Shown: positions 21,360 to 30,173, counted from the stretch's first letter. The stretch: DNA of 64,000 nucleotides from Paenibacillus sp. FSL H8-0548 (GCF_038630985.1 NZ_CP152049.1:190001-254000); one strand, 5' to 3'. Program-made: numbers and translations. The notes: generated by a model not told the origin, from the sequence alone.

Positions 21360-23111
21360 GTGAAAGAAAAGAAACGTGTTGTCGTAAGTCAACAGACGAA
21401 AGTCATACCGGTTCAATGGGACGCTACGTTTTTCTTCGAGCGTGCGGTTCAGTCTCTCGATCGTTTCCATTATGACAAGGCACTTAAATATTTTCGTCGC
21501 GCCGTCGAATACGAGCCGGATAACCCGGTAAACCATTGCAATATGGCCGGTATCCTATCTGAAATGGGCAACTATGAGGAATCAAACCGAATCTTAGGTT
21601 TGATTGTGGATGAGCTTGATCCGACGATGACGGAATGTCATTTTTACATGGCAAACAATTTTGCCAATATGGAGCAATATGAAGCGGCCGAGAGTTCGCT
21701 TATTCGTTATTTGGAAGAGGATTCGGAAGGGCAGTTTCTTGATGAAGCAGAGGATATGATGGATTTGCTCCATTATGAGCTGGAGCGCCCTACGCGTCTG
21801 ACGAACATTAAATCACGAGAAGGCATGGTCGAGCATGATTTGGCAAGAACGCTGCTCGAGGAAGGCAAGTTTACAGAGGCCGTCCGCATTTTAGAGAAAA
21901 TCATTGAGGGCCAGCCGGAATTCCTTGCAGCTCGCAACAATTTAGCGCTGGCTTATTATTATATGGGCATGTTTGATAAAGCGATGGATACGATCCACGC
22001 TGTGCTGGACATTGAGTCCGGCAATTTGCATGCGCTGTGCAACCTCGCTATTTTCTATCAGCACAAAAATGACGAGCAAAGCTTGCGTCCGCTTGTAGAT
22101 CTGTTAGTAAAGACGGCTCCGTTCCATCAGGAGCATGTGTTTAAACTGGCAACTACAATGGGCATCTTAGGAGAGCATGGAGCTGCTTACAGACATTTCA
22201 CTAGACTACTGAAGGATTCTGAACTGACGCAGGATCCTAGCCTATACCATTATGCTGCTGTAGCTGCTTGCAATATCGGGCGCTTGCAGGAGGCTGAACG
22301 TTTGTGGAAGCAGACGATAAAGCTCGATCCGACCTCGGGAATCCCACATTATTACATGGAGCAGCTGGAGCTTGTGAGAAGAGGCGAGCATACGGCCTCC
22401 ATAAGCTATCATTACCATTTGCCGTTTGAAGAGCAGTTCAAGCTGTGGGAGAAGTCCTCGGATGGTATTCCTGATCATCTTAAGCGTGATCCGCTTGTTC
22501 GTTCATCCTTTTTCTGGGCTCTGCGCCACGGTGATCAGCACACGAAGCTGCAGGTTATTCAGGCGCTCGGCATGATTGCTGACAGTGAAGTGAAGGATGT
22601 GCTGCAGACCTTTCTGCTGGAGCAAGATGAGGATGATTACCTGAAGCGCATTGCAATCTTCGTTCTTCGGACGATGGGGGTTCAAGAGTCTCTGCGCGTT
22701 GTGCTGGAAGGAGAAGAAACGGTCATTGAGCCGAATCGGGTACCTTCGAGACTGCCTGTATGGGAAGATAAATGGCAGGTTGTCGTAGAGGCTGCGCTTA
22801 GTCGTATGAGCAAGCAATATGACTTGGTGCAGCAGCATGATTTGATGACTTTATGGGTAGAATTCTTGTCACGGGTTTACCCTGACGTTCCAAAGCTGAC
22901 AAAGCCTGAGGGCTGGGCAGCGGCGCTCGAGTATTTGACAGCTAAAATGCATCGCCGAGCGATCTCCTATCATGAGGTGTCGCTGCGTTACGGCACTTCG
23001 ATTGCCACCGTAAGCAAGAACGTCAAGATGATTGACGAAGTATGCGGTATTAAAGAGAAGATGAAATCACTAAGCACCGTCTTTGCTGCACAGGAACTGC
23101 AAGACGAATAA
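21360..23111 (+). CDS. TPR-repeat protein (YvcD-like)
   Basis: A 583-aa cytoplasmic tetratricopeptide protein. Repeats such as AVQSLDRFHYDKALKYFRRA, ARNNLALAYYYMGMFDKAMD and AACNIGRLQEAERLWKQ lie in residues ~20-330. The region after ~390 looks like HEAT-type helices, and a possible HTH occurs near the end (YHEVSLRYGTSIATVSKN). TPR arrays bind proteins; no enzymatic motif is seen. The start is uncertain: GTG 21360 and TTG 21354 both follow GGGAGG. The homologous position beside trxB is held by a TPR gene in Bacillus as well. Confidence 0.75.
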   Translation: MKEKKRVVVSQQTKVIPVQWDATFFFERAVQSLDRFHYDKALKYFRRAVEYEPDNPVNHCNMAGILSEMGNYEESNRILGLIVDELDPTMTECHFYMANNFANMEQYEAAESSLIRYLEEDSEGQFLDEAEDMMDLLHYELERPTRLTNIKSREGMVEHDLARTLLEEGKFTEAVRILEKIIEGQPEFLAARNNLALAYYYMGMFDKAMDTIHAVLDIESGNLHALCNLAIFYQHKNDEQSLRPLVDLLVKTAPFHQEHVFKLATTMGILGEHGAAYRHFTRLLKDSELTQDPSLYHYAAVAACNIGRLQEAERLWKQTIKLDPTSGIPHYYMEQLELVRRGEHTASISYHYHLPFEEQFKLWEKSSDGIPDHLKRDPLVRSSFFWALRHGDQHTKLQVIQALGMIADSEVKDVLQTFLLEQDEDDYLKRIAIFVLRTMGVQESLRVVLEGEETVIEPNRVPSRLPVWEDKWQVVVEAALSRMSKQYDLVQQHDLMTLWVEFLSRVYPDVPKLTKPEGWAAALEYLTAKMHRRAISYHEVSLRYGTSIATVSKNVKMIDEVCGIKEKMKSLSTVFAAQELQDE

Positions 23112-23131
23112 ACGACCTTGAGGTGAACGTT

Positions 23132-24079
23132 ATGTACAAATCCATTATTATCGGTACCGGTCCTGCCGGTCTTACAGCAGCAATTTACTTGGCACGTGCC
23201 AACATGAACCCGCTTATTATTGAAGGACCTGAGCCGGGCGGTCAATTGACAACTACAACTGAAGTTGAGAATTTCCCTGGTTTTCCTGAGGGCATTATGG
23301 GGCCAGAGCTCATGGAAAACATGCGCAAGCAAGCAGAGCGCTTCGGCGCTAAGTTTATTACAGGCTGGGTAAATAGCGTAGACATGTCCGAGCGTCCTTT
23401 CAAGCTGCAAGTAGAGGGTCATGGAGAGCTTGTTGGTGAGAGCATCATTATTTCAACAGGAGCATCCGCTCGTTACCTCGGTATTCCAGGCGAGAAAGAA
23501 AATGTCGGACGCGGCGTAAGCACATGTGCTACGTGTGACGGGTTCTTCTTCCGCGGCAAAAGAATTATTGTGGTTGGAGGCGGTGACTCCGCGATGGAGG
23601 AAGCGAGCTTCCTTACTCGTTTTGCGACTAACGTTGAACTTGTCAACCGTCGTGATGAGCTTCGCGCTTCTAAGATCATGCAGGACCGTGCACGCGAGAA
23701 TGAAAAAATCAGCTGGAGCCTAAACCGTACACCGGTTGAGGTAGTTGCAGGCGGCATGGGTGTTACGGGACTAAAGGTACGCGATAATGTGACGGGCAAT
23801 GAAGAAGTTATTGAGACAGATGGCATTTTCATCGCAATCGGTCATACACCGAATACGAAGTTCCTTGCAGGCCAAATCGATACAGACGAGCATGGCTACA
23901 TTGTTGTGAAGCCGGGCTCATCCGAGACGAATGTCCCAGGCGTATTCGCCTGCGGCGATGTTCAAGACAGCAAATATCGTCAAGCGATTACAGCAGCGGG
24001 AAGCGGATGTATGGCAGCACTTGATTGTGAGAGATATCTTGAGGGTTCTATTACTCATGATTGGAGCCAAACGCTTTAA
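23132..24079 (+). CDS. trxB: Thioredoxin reductase
   Basis: A 315-aa FAD flavoenzyme passing electrons from NADPH to thioredoxin. It has the FAD dinucleotide-binding GTGPAGLTAA at the N-terminus, the redox-active CATC pair at residues 132-135, the NADPH motif GGGDSAMEEA, and the FAD motif near the C-terminus VFACGDVQD. GTG 23123 is in frame, but GAGGTG sits seven bases before ATG 23132, and the protein then starts at the usual MYKSIIIG. Confidence 0.96.
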   Translation: MYKSIIIGTGPAGLTAAIYLARANMNPLIIEGPEPGGQLTTTTEVENFPGFPEGIMGPELMENMRKQAERFGAKFITGWVNSVDMSERPFKLQVEGHGELVGESIIISTGASARYLGIPGEKENVGRGVSTCATCDGFFFRGKRIIVVGGGDSAMEEASFLTRFATNVELVNRRDELRASKIMQDRARENEKISWSLNRTPVEVVAGGMGVTGLKVRDNVTGNEEVIETDGIFIAIGHTPNTKFLAGQIDTDEHGYIVVKPGSSETNVPGVFACGDVQDSKYRQAITAAGSGCMAALDCERYLEGSITHDWSQTL

Positions 24080-24113
24080 TCGTTAGCTAAAGGCAGGATA
24101 AGATACAGAAGGG

Positions 24114-24155
24114 GGCTATACCAGCAGAGCGTTATGCTTGACGGTATAGCCTTTT
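24114..24155 (+). terminator. Terminator after trxB
   Basis: GGCTATACC (24114-24122) with GGTATAGCC (24143-24151), then TTTT. Confidence 0.8.
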
Positions 24156-24264
24156 CATTAGCTGGGATCGCTTGATTTGTCAGCATTTCGTTATCTTGAC
24201 CAGAGGGTTAAGGTGGCTTATAGTGTTACAGAGAAGATTAACATATTGATGAGGTGGACTAGTG

Positions 24265-25215
24265 ATGTCTGAGAAGATTTACGTTGGAGTCGATGTCGGC
24301 GGAACTGCTGTTAAAGTAGGCATTTGCAATGCGGAAGGACAATTGCTCCAAACGTATGAAGGGCCGACGGAAACGAGTAAAGGAACGGACACTATCCTTC
24401 AAAATATTGCAAAGTATGCGAAGCAAATTGTAGACGAATCAGATTTTGACTGGGAGCAAGTTGAAGGAGTGGGCGTAGGCATTGCCGGCTTTTTGGACAT
24501 TCCAAATGGTTTTGTCAAATTTGCGCCAAACCTAAAAATCGAAAATGTCGATTTGAAGGGTTATTTGGAACAAGCGCTTAACAAACCAGTTAAGGTTAAC
24601 AATGATGCGAATGTTGCAGCACTAGGCGAGGCTTGGGGCGGAGCGGGCAAAGGCATTGATCACTGCGTATGCTACACGCTTGGTACAGGAGTCGGCGGCG
24701 GGATAATTATAGAAGGCAAAATTGTTGAGGGCTACAAGGGAATGGCAGGCGAGCTTGGCCATATGGCTATTGTGCCTGATCTTGAAGCTATTTGCTGCGG
24801 CTGTGGGAAAATGGGCTGTTTAGAGACCGTGTCCTCAGCAACGGGCATTATTCGTATGGCGAAGGACGCTGTTGAACGCGGCGATCGTACTTCTTTGTCG
24901 CAAGTGGAAGACATCATGGCGAAGGACGTTCTGGATGCAGCGAAAGCAGGCGACGAGGTCGCGATGCGCATCGTTAATCGCGCAGCTTATTATTTGGGAA
25001 AATCGATGGCGATGATCGCGATCATATTGAACCCGCAATACTTCATTATTGGCGGCGGCGTATCTAAAGCAGGAGATTTCCTATTCGATCAAATTCGGGA
25101 AGTATTCGAGAAGTATACACAGGATCAAGCAAAGGAAAATGTGAAAATCGTAGCAGCTACGCTTGGAAACAACGCTGGCGTTGTTGGCGCGGCTGGCCTT
25201 ATTTTAAGAGGCTAG
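24265..25215 (+). CDS. glcK: ROK-family glucokinase
   Basis: A 316-aa ROK sugar kinase, most likely ATP-dependent glucokinase (glucose to glucose-6-phosphate). It has the N-terminal phosphate loop GVDVGGTAVKVG, the catalytic Asp in NNDANVAALGE, and the ROK zinc site CCGCGKMGCLE. GTG 24262 and ATG 24265 are both acceptably spaced from GAGGTG; ATG is preferred. It sits between trxB and rapZ, in a cluster rich in carbon-control genes. Other hexose specificity cannot be ruled out. Confidence 0.88.
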   Translation: MSEKIYVGVDVGGTAVKVGICNAEGQLLQTYEGPTETSKGTDTILQNIAKYAKQIVDESDFDWEQVEGVGVGIAGFLDIPNGFVKFAPNLKIENVDLKGYLEQALNKPVKVNNDANVAALGEAWGGAGKGIDHCVCYTLGTGVGGGIIIEGKIVEGYKGMAGELGHMAIVPDLEAICCGCGKMGCLETVSSATGIIRMAKDAVERGDRTSLSQVEDIMAKDVLDAAKAGDEVAMRIVNRAAYYLGKSMAMIAIILNPQYFIIGGGVSKAGDFLFDQIREVFEKYTQDQAKENVKIVAATLGNNAGVVGAAGLILRG

Positions 25216-25223
25216 GTTAAGAG

Positions 25224-25301
25224 GCATATCCTTACGAAGAGACTTTGCTCCGCAAAGTCTAAGCATATCCTTACGAAGTGACTTTGCTACGCAAAGTCTT
25301 T
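25224..25301 (+). repeat. Tandem 39-bp hairpin repeat before rapZ
   Basis: Two head-to-tail near-identical units (25224-25262, 25263-25301) beginning GCATATCCTTACGAAG. Each contains a perfect 8-bp hairpin GACTTTGC/GCAAAGTC with a 3-nt loop (25241-25259 and 25280-25298). The second hairpin ends three bases before the rapZ SD AGGAGG (25302-25307). Confidence 0.8.
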
Positions 25302-25313
25302 AGGAGGTTTATT

Positions 25314-26201
25314 ATGGAAACGCCGGCAACAGTAGCGAAGCTTGTCATTATTACCGGGATGTCTGGCGCAGGTAAGACGATTGCTGTCCAAAGCCTGGAG
25401 GATCTCGGTTTTTTCTGCGTAGATAATTTACCGCCTGTTCTTATACCTAAATTTGCAGAGCTAATTGAGCAATCGAATGGCAAGATCGGAAACGTTGCGC
25501 TCGTCATTGATTTGCGCGGACGGGAATTTTTCACGGCATTGTCCGAATCACTCGCCTATATTAAAGAGCATTATACGCTTAGCTGTGAAATATTGTTCTT
25601 GGATGCAACAGATGCAGTGCTCGTACAGCGATATAAAGAAAGTCGCCGCCGTCATCCGCTTGCACCTGACGGTATGCCGCTTGAAGGCATTCGTAATGAA
25701 CGACGCCTGCTGGAGGATTTAAAGGGCTGGGCTTCACAGGTGATCGATACGAGTATTTTGAAGCCAGCGCACTTGAAGGAACGGATTATTTCCCATTTCA
25801 CGAACCTGGAGCAAAACAATCTATCGATAAATGTAACTTCCTTCGGCTTTAAATATGGAATTCCGATTGATGCTGACCTCATTTATGATGTGCGTTTTTT
25901 GCCAAATCCGCATTATATCGAGCATCTTCGTCCCAATACGGGCCAAACTCCTGAAGTGTACGAATATGTCATGAAATGGCCTGAAACGCAGCAATTTTTA
26001 ACTAAGCTGCTAGACATGCTGCAATTCCTTATTCCGCTTTATCGCAAGGAAGGGAAAAGTCAGGTTGTTATCGGAATTGGCTGTACTGGCGGGAAGCATC
26101 GTTCCGTTGCTATTGCTGAATATCTGGGACGCATGCTCGGCAGCAGTGATACGGAGCGAGTGCGTGTCAGCCATCGCGATGCCGAACGTGACAAGCATTG
26201 A
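25314..26201 (+). CDS. rapZ: RNase adapter/nucleotide-binding protein RapZ
   Basis: A 295-aa P-loop protein (YvcJ in Bacillus). It has Walker A GMSGAGKT (residues 15-22) and a conserved C-terminal domain with [16 protein letters not shown]. In E. coli RapZ guides RNase E to the GlmZ sRNA; in Bacillus YvcJ hydrolyses NTP and affects competence. The start ATG 25314 follows AGGAGG; an upstream in-frame region exists but consists of the tandem hairpin repeat. First gene of rapZ-yvcK-whiA. Confidence 0.93.
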   Translation: METPATVAKLVIITGMSGAGKTIAVQSLEDLGFFCVDNLPPVLIPKFAELIEQSNGKIGNVALVIDLRGREFFTALSESLAYIKEHYTLSCEILFLDATDAVLVQRYKESRRRHPLAPDGMPLEGIRNERRLLEDLKGWASQVIDTSILKPAHLKERIISHFTNLEQNNLSINVTSFGFKYGIPIDADLIYDVRFLPNPHYIEHLRPNTGQTPEVYEYVMKWPETQQFLTKLLDMLQFLIPLYRKEGKSQVVIGIGCTGGKHRSVAIAEYLGRMLGSSDTERVRVSHRDAERDKH

Positions 26202-26213
26202 CGAGGTGAGAGA

Positions 26214-27200
26214 ATGCAGAGTAGAACCAAAATACTGAGACGCCCGAAGATTGTCGTCATTGGCGGCGGTACAGGGCTCTCCGTAATGCTTCGAGGGCTC
26301 AAGGAGAAGCCGCTTGATATTACGGCTATCGTAACGGTTGCCGATGATGGCGGCAGCTCCGGCATTTTACGCAATGAGCTGCAAATTCCACCGCCAGGAG
26401 ATATTCGCAATGTGCTCATGGCTTTAGCGGATGCGGAGCCCTTGCTCACTGAGGTGCTGCAATATCGTTTCAAAACCGTACCAGGCTTGGCAGGCCATAG
26501 TCTCGGAAATCTCATGCTTGCAGCGATGACCGACATTTCCGGAGATTTCGTTACGGGTGTTCGCGAGCTCAGCCGAGTTCTTGCGGTGCGGGGCCGAGTG
26601 CTGCCTGCAGCGGGCAAAGCTATCGTGCTGAAAGCAGAGATGGTAGACGGCTCGATCATCACGGGGGAATCGATGATTCCGAAGTCAGGAAAGGTCATCA
26701 AACGAGTATTTTTGGAGCCGACAGACGTCGAGCCGCTTCCAGAGGCAGTTGAGGCTATAGAGCAGGCGGATGCTATTCTAATCGGACCAGGCAGCTTATA
26801 TACGAGTATTATTCCTAATCTACTTGTACCAAAGCTTGCTGCTGCGATATTGGAATCCGAAGCTGTGAAGCTGTTTGTGTGCAATGTGATGACGCAGCCA
26901 GGCGAAACGGATAATTTCTCCGTGGGTGATCATTTGGATGCGGTTCATGCTCACATTGGCCATCATTTATTCGACTACGTCATTGTGAATAACGGAGAAA
27001 TTCCGCCACAGATCGAGAGCAGGTATGCGGAGCTAGGCGCGAAAGCGGTCCATTTGGATTTAGATGCGGTAACGGAGAAGGGTTATGAGGTTATCGCTGA
27101 TCGTCTTGTTTTGTTCCGTACGTTTCTTCGGCATGATGCCGAACGTTTAAGCCATCATATTTATAAGCTAGTAGAGAACTGGATGTTACGAAAGAGGTGA
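26214..27200 (+). CDS. yvcK: Gluconeogenesis factor YvcK
   Basis: A 328-aa CofD-like protein that binds UDP-sugars and is needed for growth on gluconeogenic substrates and for cell shape in Bacillus. The N-terminal loop VIGGGTGLSVMLRGL and the segment VADDGGSSGILR are diagnostic. It lies 12 bases after rapZ with SD GAGGTGAGAG. The conserved order with whiA supports the call. Confidence 0.94.
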   Translation: MQSRTKILRRPKIVVIGGGTGLSVMLRGLKEKPLDITAIVTVADDGGSSGILRNELQIPPPGDIRNVLMALADAEPLLTEVLQYRFKTVPGLAGHSLGNLMLAAMTDISGDFVTGVRELSRVLAVRGRVLPAAGKAIVLKAEMVDGSIITGESMIPKSGKVIKRVFLEPTDVEPLPEAVEAIEQADAILIGPGSLYTSIIPNLLVPKLAAAILESEAVKLFVCNVMTQPGETDNFSVGDHLDAVHAHIGHHLFDYVIVNNGEIPPQIESRYAELGAKAVHLDLDAVTEKGYEVIADRLVLFRTFLRHDAERLSHHIYKLVENWMLRKR

Positions 27201-27206
27201 AACATC

Positions 27207-28136
27207 ATGTCATTTGCGGCACAAACAAAGAAAGAGCTGACCTTAATAGAAGCGGACAGCTGTTGTGAGAATGCGGAGCTGTCCGCGCTCATACGGATGA
27301 ATGGTTCGGTTAGCGTATCTAGCCGCAAAGTCGTTTTGGACATCTCAACGGAAAATGCCGCGATAGCAAGAAGAATTTATTCCCTGCTCAAAAAGCATTA
27401 TGAGATTCACGTTGAATTGCTTGTCCGCAAGAAAATGAGACTCAAAAAAAATAATGTGTATATCGTACGTATTCCTGGGGGAGTACAGGAATTACTGAGT
27501 GAGCTCAAGATTGTATCTGAAGGCTTCATGTTCAACCTTGGCATCGATAAGGAAATTATTCGCAAGCCCTGCTGTAAACGTTCCTATTTGCGCGGAGCTT
27601 TTCTTGCAGGGGGCTCGGTGAATAATCCGGAAGGCTCTTCTTATCATCTTGAAATATCTTCGATGTATGAGGAGCATTGTGAATCACTTGTTGGTCTTGC
27701 CAATAAATTTGATCTGAATGCGAGATGCATTGAACGTAAAAAGGGTTTTATTTTCTATATCAAAGAGGGCGAGAAAATTATCGAGCTCCTTAATATTATC
27801 GGTGCGCATCAAGCTTTATTCAAATTTGAGGATGTTCGAATCATGCGCGACATGCGCAATTCGGTCAATCGAATTGTCAATTGCGAAACGGCCAACCTGA
27901 ATAAAACAATCGGAGCAGCTGTTCGTCAAATTGAAAATATTAAGCTTCTGCAGCGTGAAGTAGGACTCGACAGTCTGCCTGACAAGCTGAGGGAAGTTGC
28001 TGAGGTTAGAATGCAGCACCCCGATATGAATCTGACAGAGGTCGGCGAAATGCTTAAAGGAAAGGTCAGTAAATCAGGTGTAAATCATCGTTTGCGCAAA
28101 ATCGATGAGCTCGCGGAAAAAATCCGTGGTGTCTGA
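27207..28136 (+). CDS. whiA: DNA-binding protein WhiA
   Basis: A 309-aa protein with an N-terminal LAGLIDADG-like domain ([15 protein letters not shown] near residue 130) and a C-terminal HTH ([23 protein letters not shown]). In Firmicutes it influences cell division and chromosome segregation; in Streptomyces it is a sporulation regulator. It begins six bases after yvcK, with SD AAAGAGGTG. Confidence 0.95.
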   Translation: MSFAAQTKKELTLIEADSCCENAELSALIRMNGSVSVSSRKVVLDISTENAAIARRIYSLLKKHYEIHVELLVRKKMRLKKNNVYIVRIPGGVQELLSELKIVSEGFMFNLGIDKEIIRKPCCKRSYLRGAFLAGGSVNNPEGSSYHLEISSMYEEHCESLVGLANKFDLNARCIERKKGFIFYIKEGEKIIELLNIIGAHQALFKFEDVRIMRDMRNSVNRIVNCETANLNKTIGAAVRQIENIKLLQREVGLDSLPDKLREVAEVRMQHPDMNLTEVGEMLKGKVSKSGVNHRLRKIDELAEKIRGV

Positions 28137-28208
28137 ACTTTTATCCTAGTGCATGAGCTGGTATAATGATATAATAATGCAAAATGACTTTAATAAAGAG
28201 GAGTAAGT

Positions 28209-28316
28209 ATGCTAAGCATAATAGCTGATGCTGACTTATTCATGAACCGGAAAAGAGTTTTTTGCAGCCAGAAGACGGCAAGTAGAGTCGTTAATGCTTG
28301 TGCCGCATACAAATGA
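28209..28316 (+). CDS. Small ORF, 35 aa, upstream of the HPr gene
   Basis: A short frame starting at ATG 28209, five bases after AGAGGAG, and preceded by a good -10-like TATAAT at about 28163. It encodes a basic peptide beginning MLSIIADADLFMNRKR and ending in CAAYK. No family is recognised. It could be a leader peptide for the HPr gene that begins 30 bases after its stop, or a chance frame. The SD and promoter are the only support. Confidence 0.3.
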   Translation: MLSIIADADLFMNRKRVFCSQKTASRVVNACAAYK

Positions 28317-28345
28317 TTGAGTAAAATATAGGGGGTATGGTTTCC

Positions 28346-28615
28346 ATGACAAGGCTTCCGGTTGTTGTTCGTCTTAAGACGGGACTTCATGCAAGACCTG
28401 CAGCATTATTCGTACAAGAAGCGAACAAATTTTCCTCCGAAGTATTCGTAGAGAAAGACGAGAAAAAAGTAAACGCTAAATCCATTATGGGGATTATGAG
28501 CTTAGCGATCAGTTCGGGTACTGAAGTATCCATAAGTGCTGAGGGTTCGGACGCAGAGCAGGCTGTAAACGCTTTAGTCGCTTTGGTCAGCAAAGAAGAG
28601 CTGGAGAACCAGTAA
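28346..28615 (+). CDS. HPr-family phosphocarrier at the crh position
   Basis: An 89-aa HPr-fold protein. His15 in TGLHARPAA (PTS phosphorylation site) and Ser46 in AKSIMGIM (HprK site) are both present when counted from ATG 28346, which lies ten bases after GGGGG; an ATG at 28337 is too close to the SD. It sits after whiA, exactly where B. subtilis has crh, yet Crh carries Gln15 and cannot act in the PTS. The protein could therefore be a PTS-competent HPr, or a Crh with ancestral His15. It would be phosphorylated by HprK (9810) and act with CcpA. Confidence 0.88.
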   Translation: MTRLPVVVRLKTGLHARPAALFVQEANKFSSEVFVEKDEKKVNAKSIMGIMSLAISSGTEVSISAEGSDAEQAVNALVALVSKEELENQ

Positions 28616-28753
28616 AAAGAAGGGGGAGAAGTCACGCAGGTTCATTATGGACTTGCGGCGGCAGCTCTTTTTTTGATTGTTTAGGAAATGATACATTCTC
28701 CGAATTTGTTGATAACGATGCTGCGTCAGCAACCGGAGAGCGGATAACGAAAG

Positions 28754-28937
28754 CTAACGGAAACCAGAGACGTTAAAGCTCCATTTTTGGTTAGTATCAT
28801 ATTTTAACGGAAGTGGGAGACGCTATTCCGCAGAAATGAAGCGAGACCGGGCAGGTAGGGTGCAAATAGAGGCCCGTGTTTCCGTTACAATCTTGAAACG
28901 CACAATAAAGGTGATTTAGCGTCTTTGGTTTCCGTTA
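28754..28937. repeat. Inverted pair of TAACGGAAA-type repeats
   Basis: CTAACGGAAACCAGAGACG at 28754-28772 has a near-perfect inverse at about 28918-28937 (CGTCTTTGGTTTCCGTTAG). Further partial copies are a direct one near 28804-28829 (TAACGGAAGTGGGAGACGC) and an inverted one near 28876-28887. Function unknown. Confidence 0.65.
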
Positions 28938-28966
28938 GAAGTGTGAGCTGACGCGTCTGCGATTGC

Positions 28967-28990
28967 AAATCACCCGTAAGGGTGATTTTT
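28967..28990. terminator. Bidirectional hairpin terminator
   Basis: AAATCACCC (28967-28975) pairs perfectly with GGGTGATTT (28980-28988), flanked by T on the right and A on the left. Confidence 0.7.
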
Positions 28991-29029
28991 GTTCTTTTAA
29001 GATCTATAAGGGTTAGTCACCGAATCACG

Positions 29030-29072
29030 AAAAAAAGAGCAGCTCCGGTTATTACCGGTCTGCTCTTTTTTT
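29030..29072 (-). terminator. Terminator of clpP (bidirectional)
   Basis: A-run plus GAGCAG pairs with CTGCTC plus T-run, with an inner CCGGT/ACCGG stem. It lies 18 bases after the clpP stop on the minus strand. Confidence 0.85.
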
Positions 29073-29089
29073 GATTGTTTTGTATGATT

Positions 29090-29674
29090 CTAGGCAAGCT
29101 TCTCGATAACCTTATCGACTAAGCCGTATTCTTTGGCTTCAGCAGCACTCATGAAGTAATCGCGGTCGGTATCCTTCTCGAGGCGCTCAATCGGTTGTCC
29201 GCTGCGCTCAGCAAGAATGGCATTGAGCTTATCGCGCATGCCGATGATACGTTTTGCACGAATGGCGATATCGCTTGCTTGGCCTTCAGCACCGCCGAGC
29301 GGCTGATGAATCATAACCTCGCTATTAGGAAGCGCGTAACGTTTGCCAATCGCACCGGCTGTTAGCAGGAAAGCACCCATGGAAGCGGCCATTCCTACAC
29401 AGATCGTAGAAACGTCCGGTTTAATGTATTGCATCGTATCATAGATAGCCATGCCTGCCGTGATCGAACCGCCGGGGCTGTTAATATAAAGAGAAATGTC
29501 CTTCTCAGGGTCGTCTGCTGCCAGGAATAGCAATTGAGCGATGATGGAGTTGGCCACCACGTCATTTACACCTGATCCAAGAAAAATAATGCGGTCTTTC
29601 AATAGGCGAGAGTAAATGTCATACGCACGCTCACCCCGATTGTTTTGCTCAATAACCATAGGAACGAAATTCAT
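29090..29674 (-). CDS. clpP: ATP-dependent Clp protease proteolytic subunit
   Basis: A 194-aa serine peptidase that forms the tetradecameric proteolytic chamber used with ClpX/ClpC/ClpE. The catalytic Ser98 (GMAASMGAF) and His123 (MIHQPLGG) are present, with the conserved [11 protein letters not shown] segment. The frame is open to a TTG at 29698, but that codon lies inside the SD; the family N-terminus begins at ATG 29674, with TTG 29680 as alternative. It is transcribed from a promoter overlapped by CtsR heptamers, indicating heat-shock control. Stands alone between two terminators. Confidence 0.96.
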   Translation of the reverse strand: MNFVPMVIEQNNRGERAYDIYSRLLKDRIIFLGSGVNDVVANSIIAQLLFLAADDPEKDISLYINSPGGSITAGMAIYDTMQYIKPDVSTICVGMAASMGAFLLTAGAIGKRYALPNSEVMIHQPLGGAEGQASDIAIRAKRIIGMRDKLNAILAERSGQPIERLEKDTDRDYFMSAAEAKEYGLVDKVIEKLA

Positions 29675-29728
29675 ATCCAACGTAAGCCCCCTCCTCAAAA
29701 AAACAATGAATGGTTAAATCGTATTTTT

Positions 29729-29768
29729 ATAATAACGGATGAAAAGTCAAAAGTCAAAGATAGTCAAA
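29729..29768 (-). promoter_or_regulatory. clpP promoter with CtsR box
   Basis: On the minus strand, -35 TTGACT (29752-29757) and -10 TATTAT (29729-29734) are 17 bases apart. The plus strand shows AGTCAAA at 29752-29758 and 29762-29768 separated by GAT, an exact match to the CtsR heptamer repeat RGTCAAA-NAN-RGTCAAA, plus a third AGTCAAA at 29745-29751. CtsR bound here would cover the -35. Confidence 0.88.
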
Positions 29769-29783
29769 CAAGTCTATTCCAAC

Positions 29784-29812
29784 AAAAAAACCGCCCCCAT
29801 GTATAGGAGCGG
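29784..29812 (-). terminator. Terminator of tRNA-Arg
   Basis: On the minus strand CCGCTCC pairs with GGGGCGG (one G-U pair) and is followed by seven T. It lies ~55 bases after the tRNA 3' end. Confidence 0.75.
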
Positions 29813-29864
29813 CTCATATGTATCATTATAGGAATTGCAAGCCGAAGCGGCTGAAAAGTTATGG

Positions 29865-29939
29865 TGGCGCGCCCGCAAGGAATCGAACCTAGATCTCAGC
29901 CTTCGGAGGGCTGCGTCATATCCATTGGACCACGGGCGC
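29865..29939 (-). tRNA. tRNA-Arg (CCG)
   Basis: 75-nt cloverleaf on the minus strand with encoded CCA. The anticodon stem CAGCC/GGCTG encloses CTCCGAA, anticodon CCG. Acceptor GCGCCCG pairs with CGGGCGC, discriminator G. A single tRNA between clpP and the glycolytic operon. Confidence 0.93.
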
Positions 29940-30023
29940 AGAAAATAGTCGCAAAAATGATTATATGATATTAAAACTTTTAAAGCAAGGGAAGTTCTAA
30001 AATTAATTTTGTGAAAATGTGAC

Positions 30024-30038
30024 AGAAATCGTTTTCAT
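30024..30038 (-). promoter_or_regulatory. cre-like catabolite response element
   Basis: Read on the minus strand, ATGAAAACGATTTCT matches the cre consensus WTGNAANCGNWWNCW at every defined position. It lies just upstream of the promoter region of cggR. CcpA would be the binding protein. The match is exact, but a short motif can occur by chance. Confidence 0.5.
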
Positions 30039-30052
30039 TCGTAAATCGCTAC

Positions 30053-30079
30053 TTGCTTCAATGGCATATTTCCGATAAA
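30053..30079 (+). promoter_or_regulatory. Candidate promoter of the cggR operon
   Basis: TTGCTT (30053-30058) and GATAAA (30074-30079) are 15 bases apart and lie immediately upstream of the CggR operator. The spacing is short and the assignment moderate. Confidence 0.4.
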
Positions 30080-30086
30080 CTAAAGG

Positions 30087-30122
30087 TGGGACTTGAAATG
30101 ATACCGCGGGACATAATGAGTC
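30087..30122 (+). promoter_or_regulatory. CggR operator
   Basis: TGGGAC-N6-TGAT-N4-CGGGAC-N6-AGTC reproduces the two-half architecture of the B. subtilis CggR operator (CGGGAC-N6-TGTC-N4-CGGGAC-N6-TGTC) with the same spacing. It lies just downstream of the promoter region and about 50 bases before cggR, as expected for a repressor roadblock released by fructose-1,6-bisphosphate. Confidence 0.88.
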
Positions 30123-30173
30123 CAACGAAATATTACCGAATACGCTGTAAGCCGATGGAGTGAAGGATGAGAG

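Larger units (their letters stand above)
28616..29089. other. Gene-free stretch with inverted repeats and terminators
   Basis: No convincing gene. It holds four copies of a TAACGGAAA-containing motif in both orientations (28754-28937) and two hairpin terminators (28967-28990 and 29030-29072). It separates the rightward rapZ-whiA-HPr block from leftward clpP. Confidence 0.7.
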
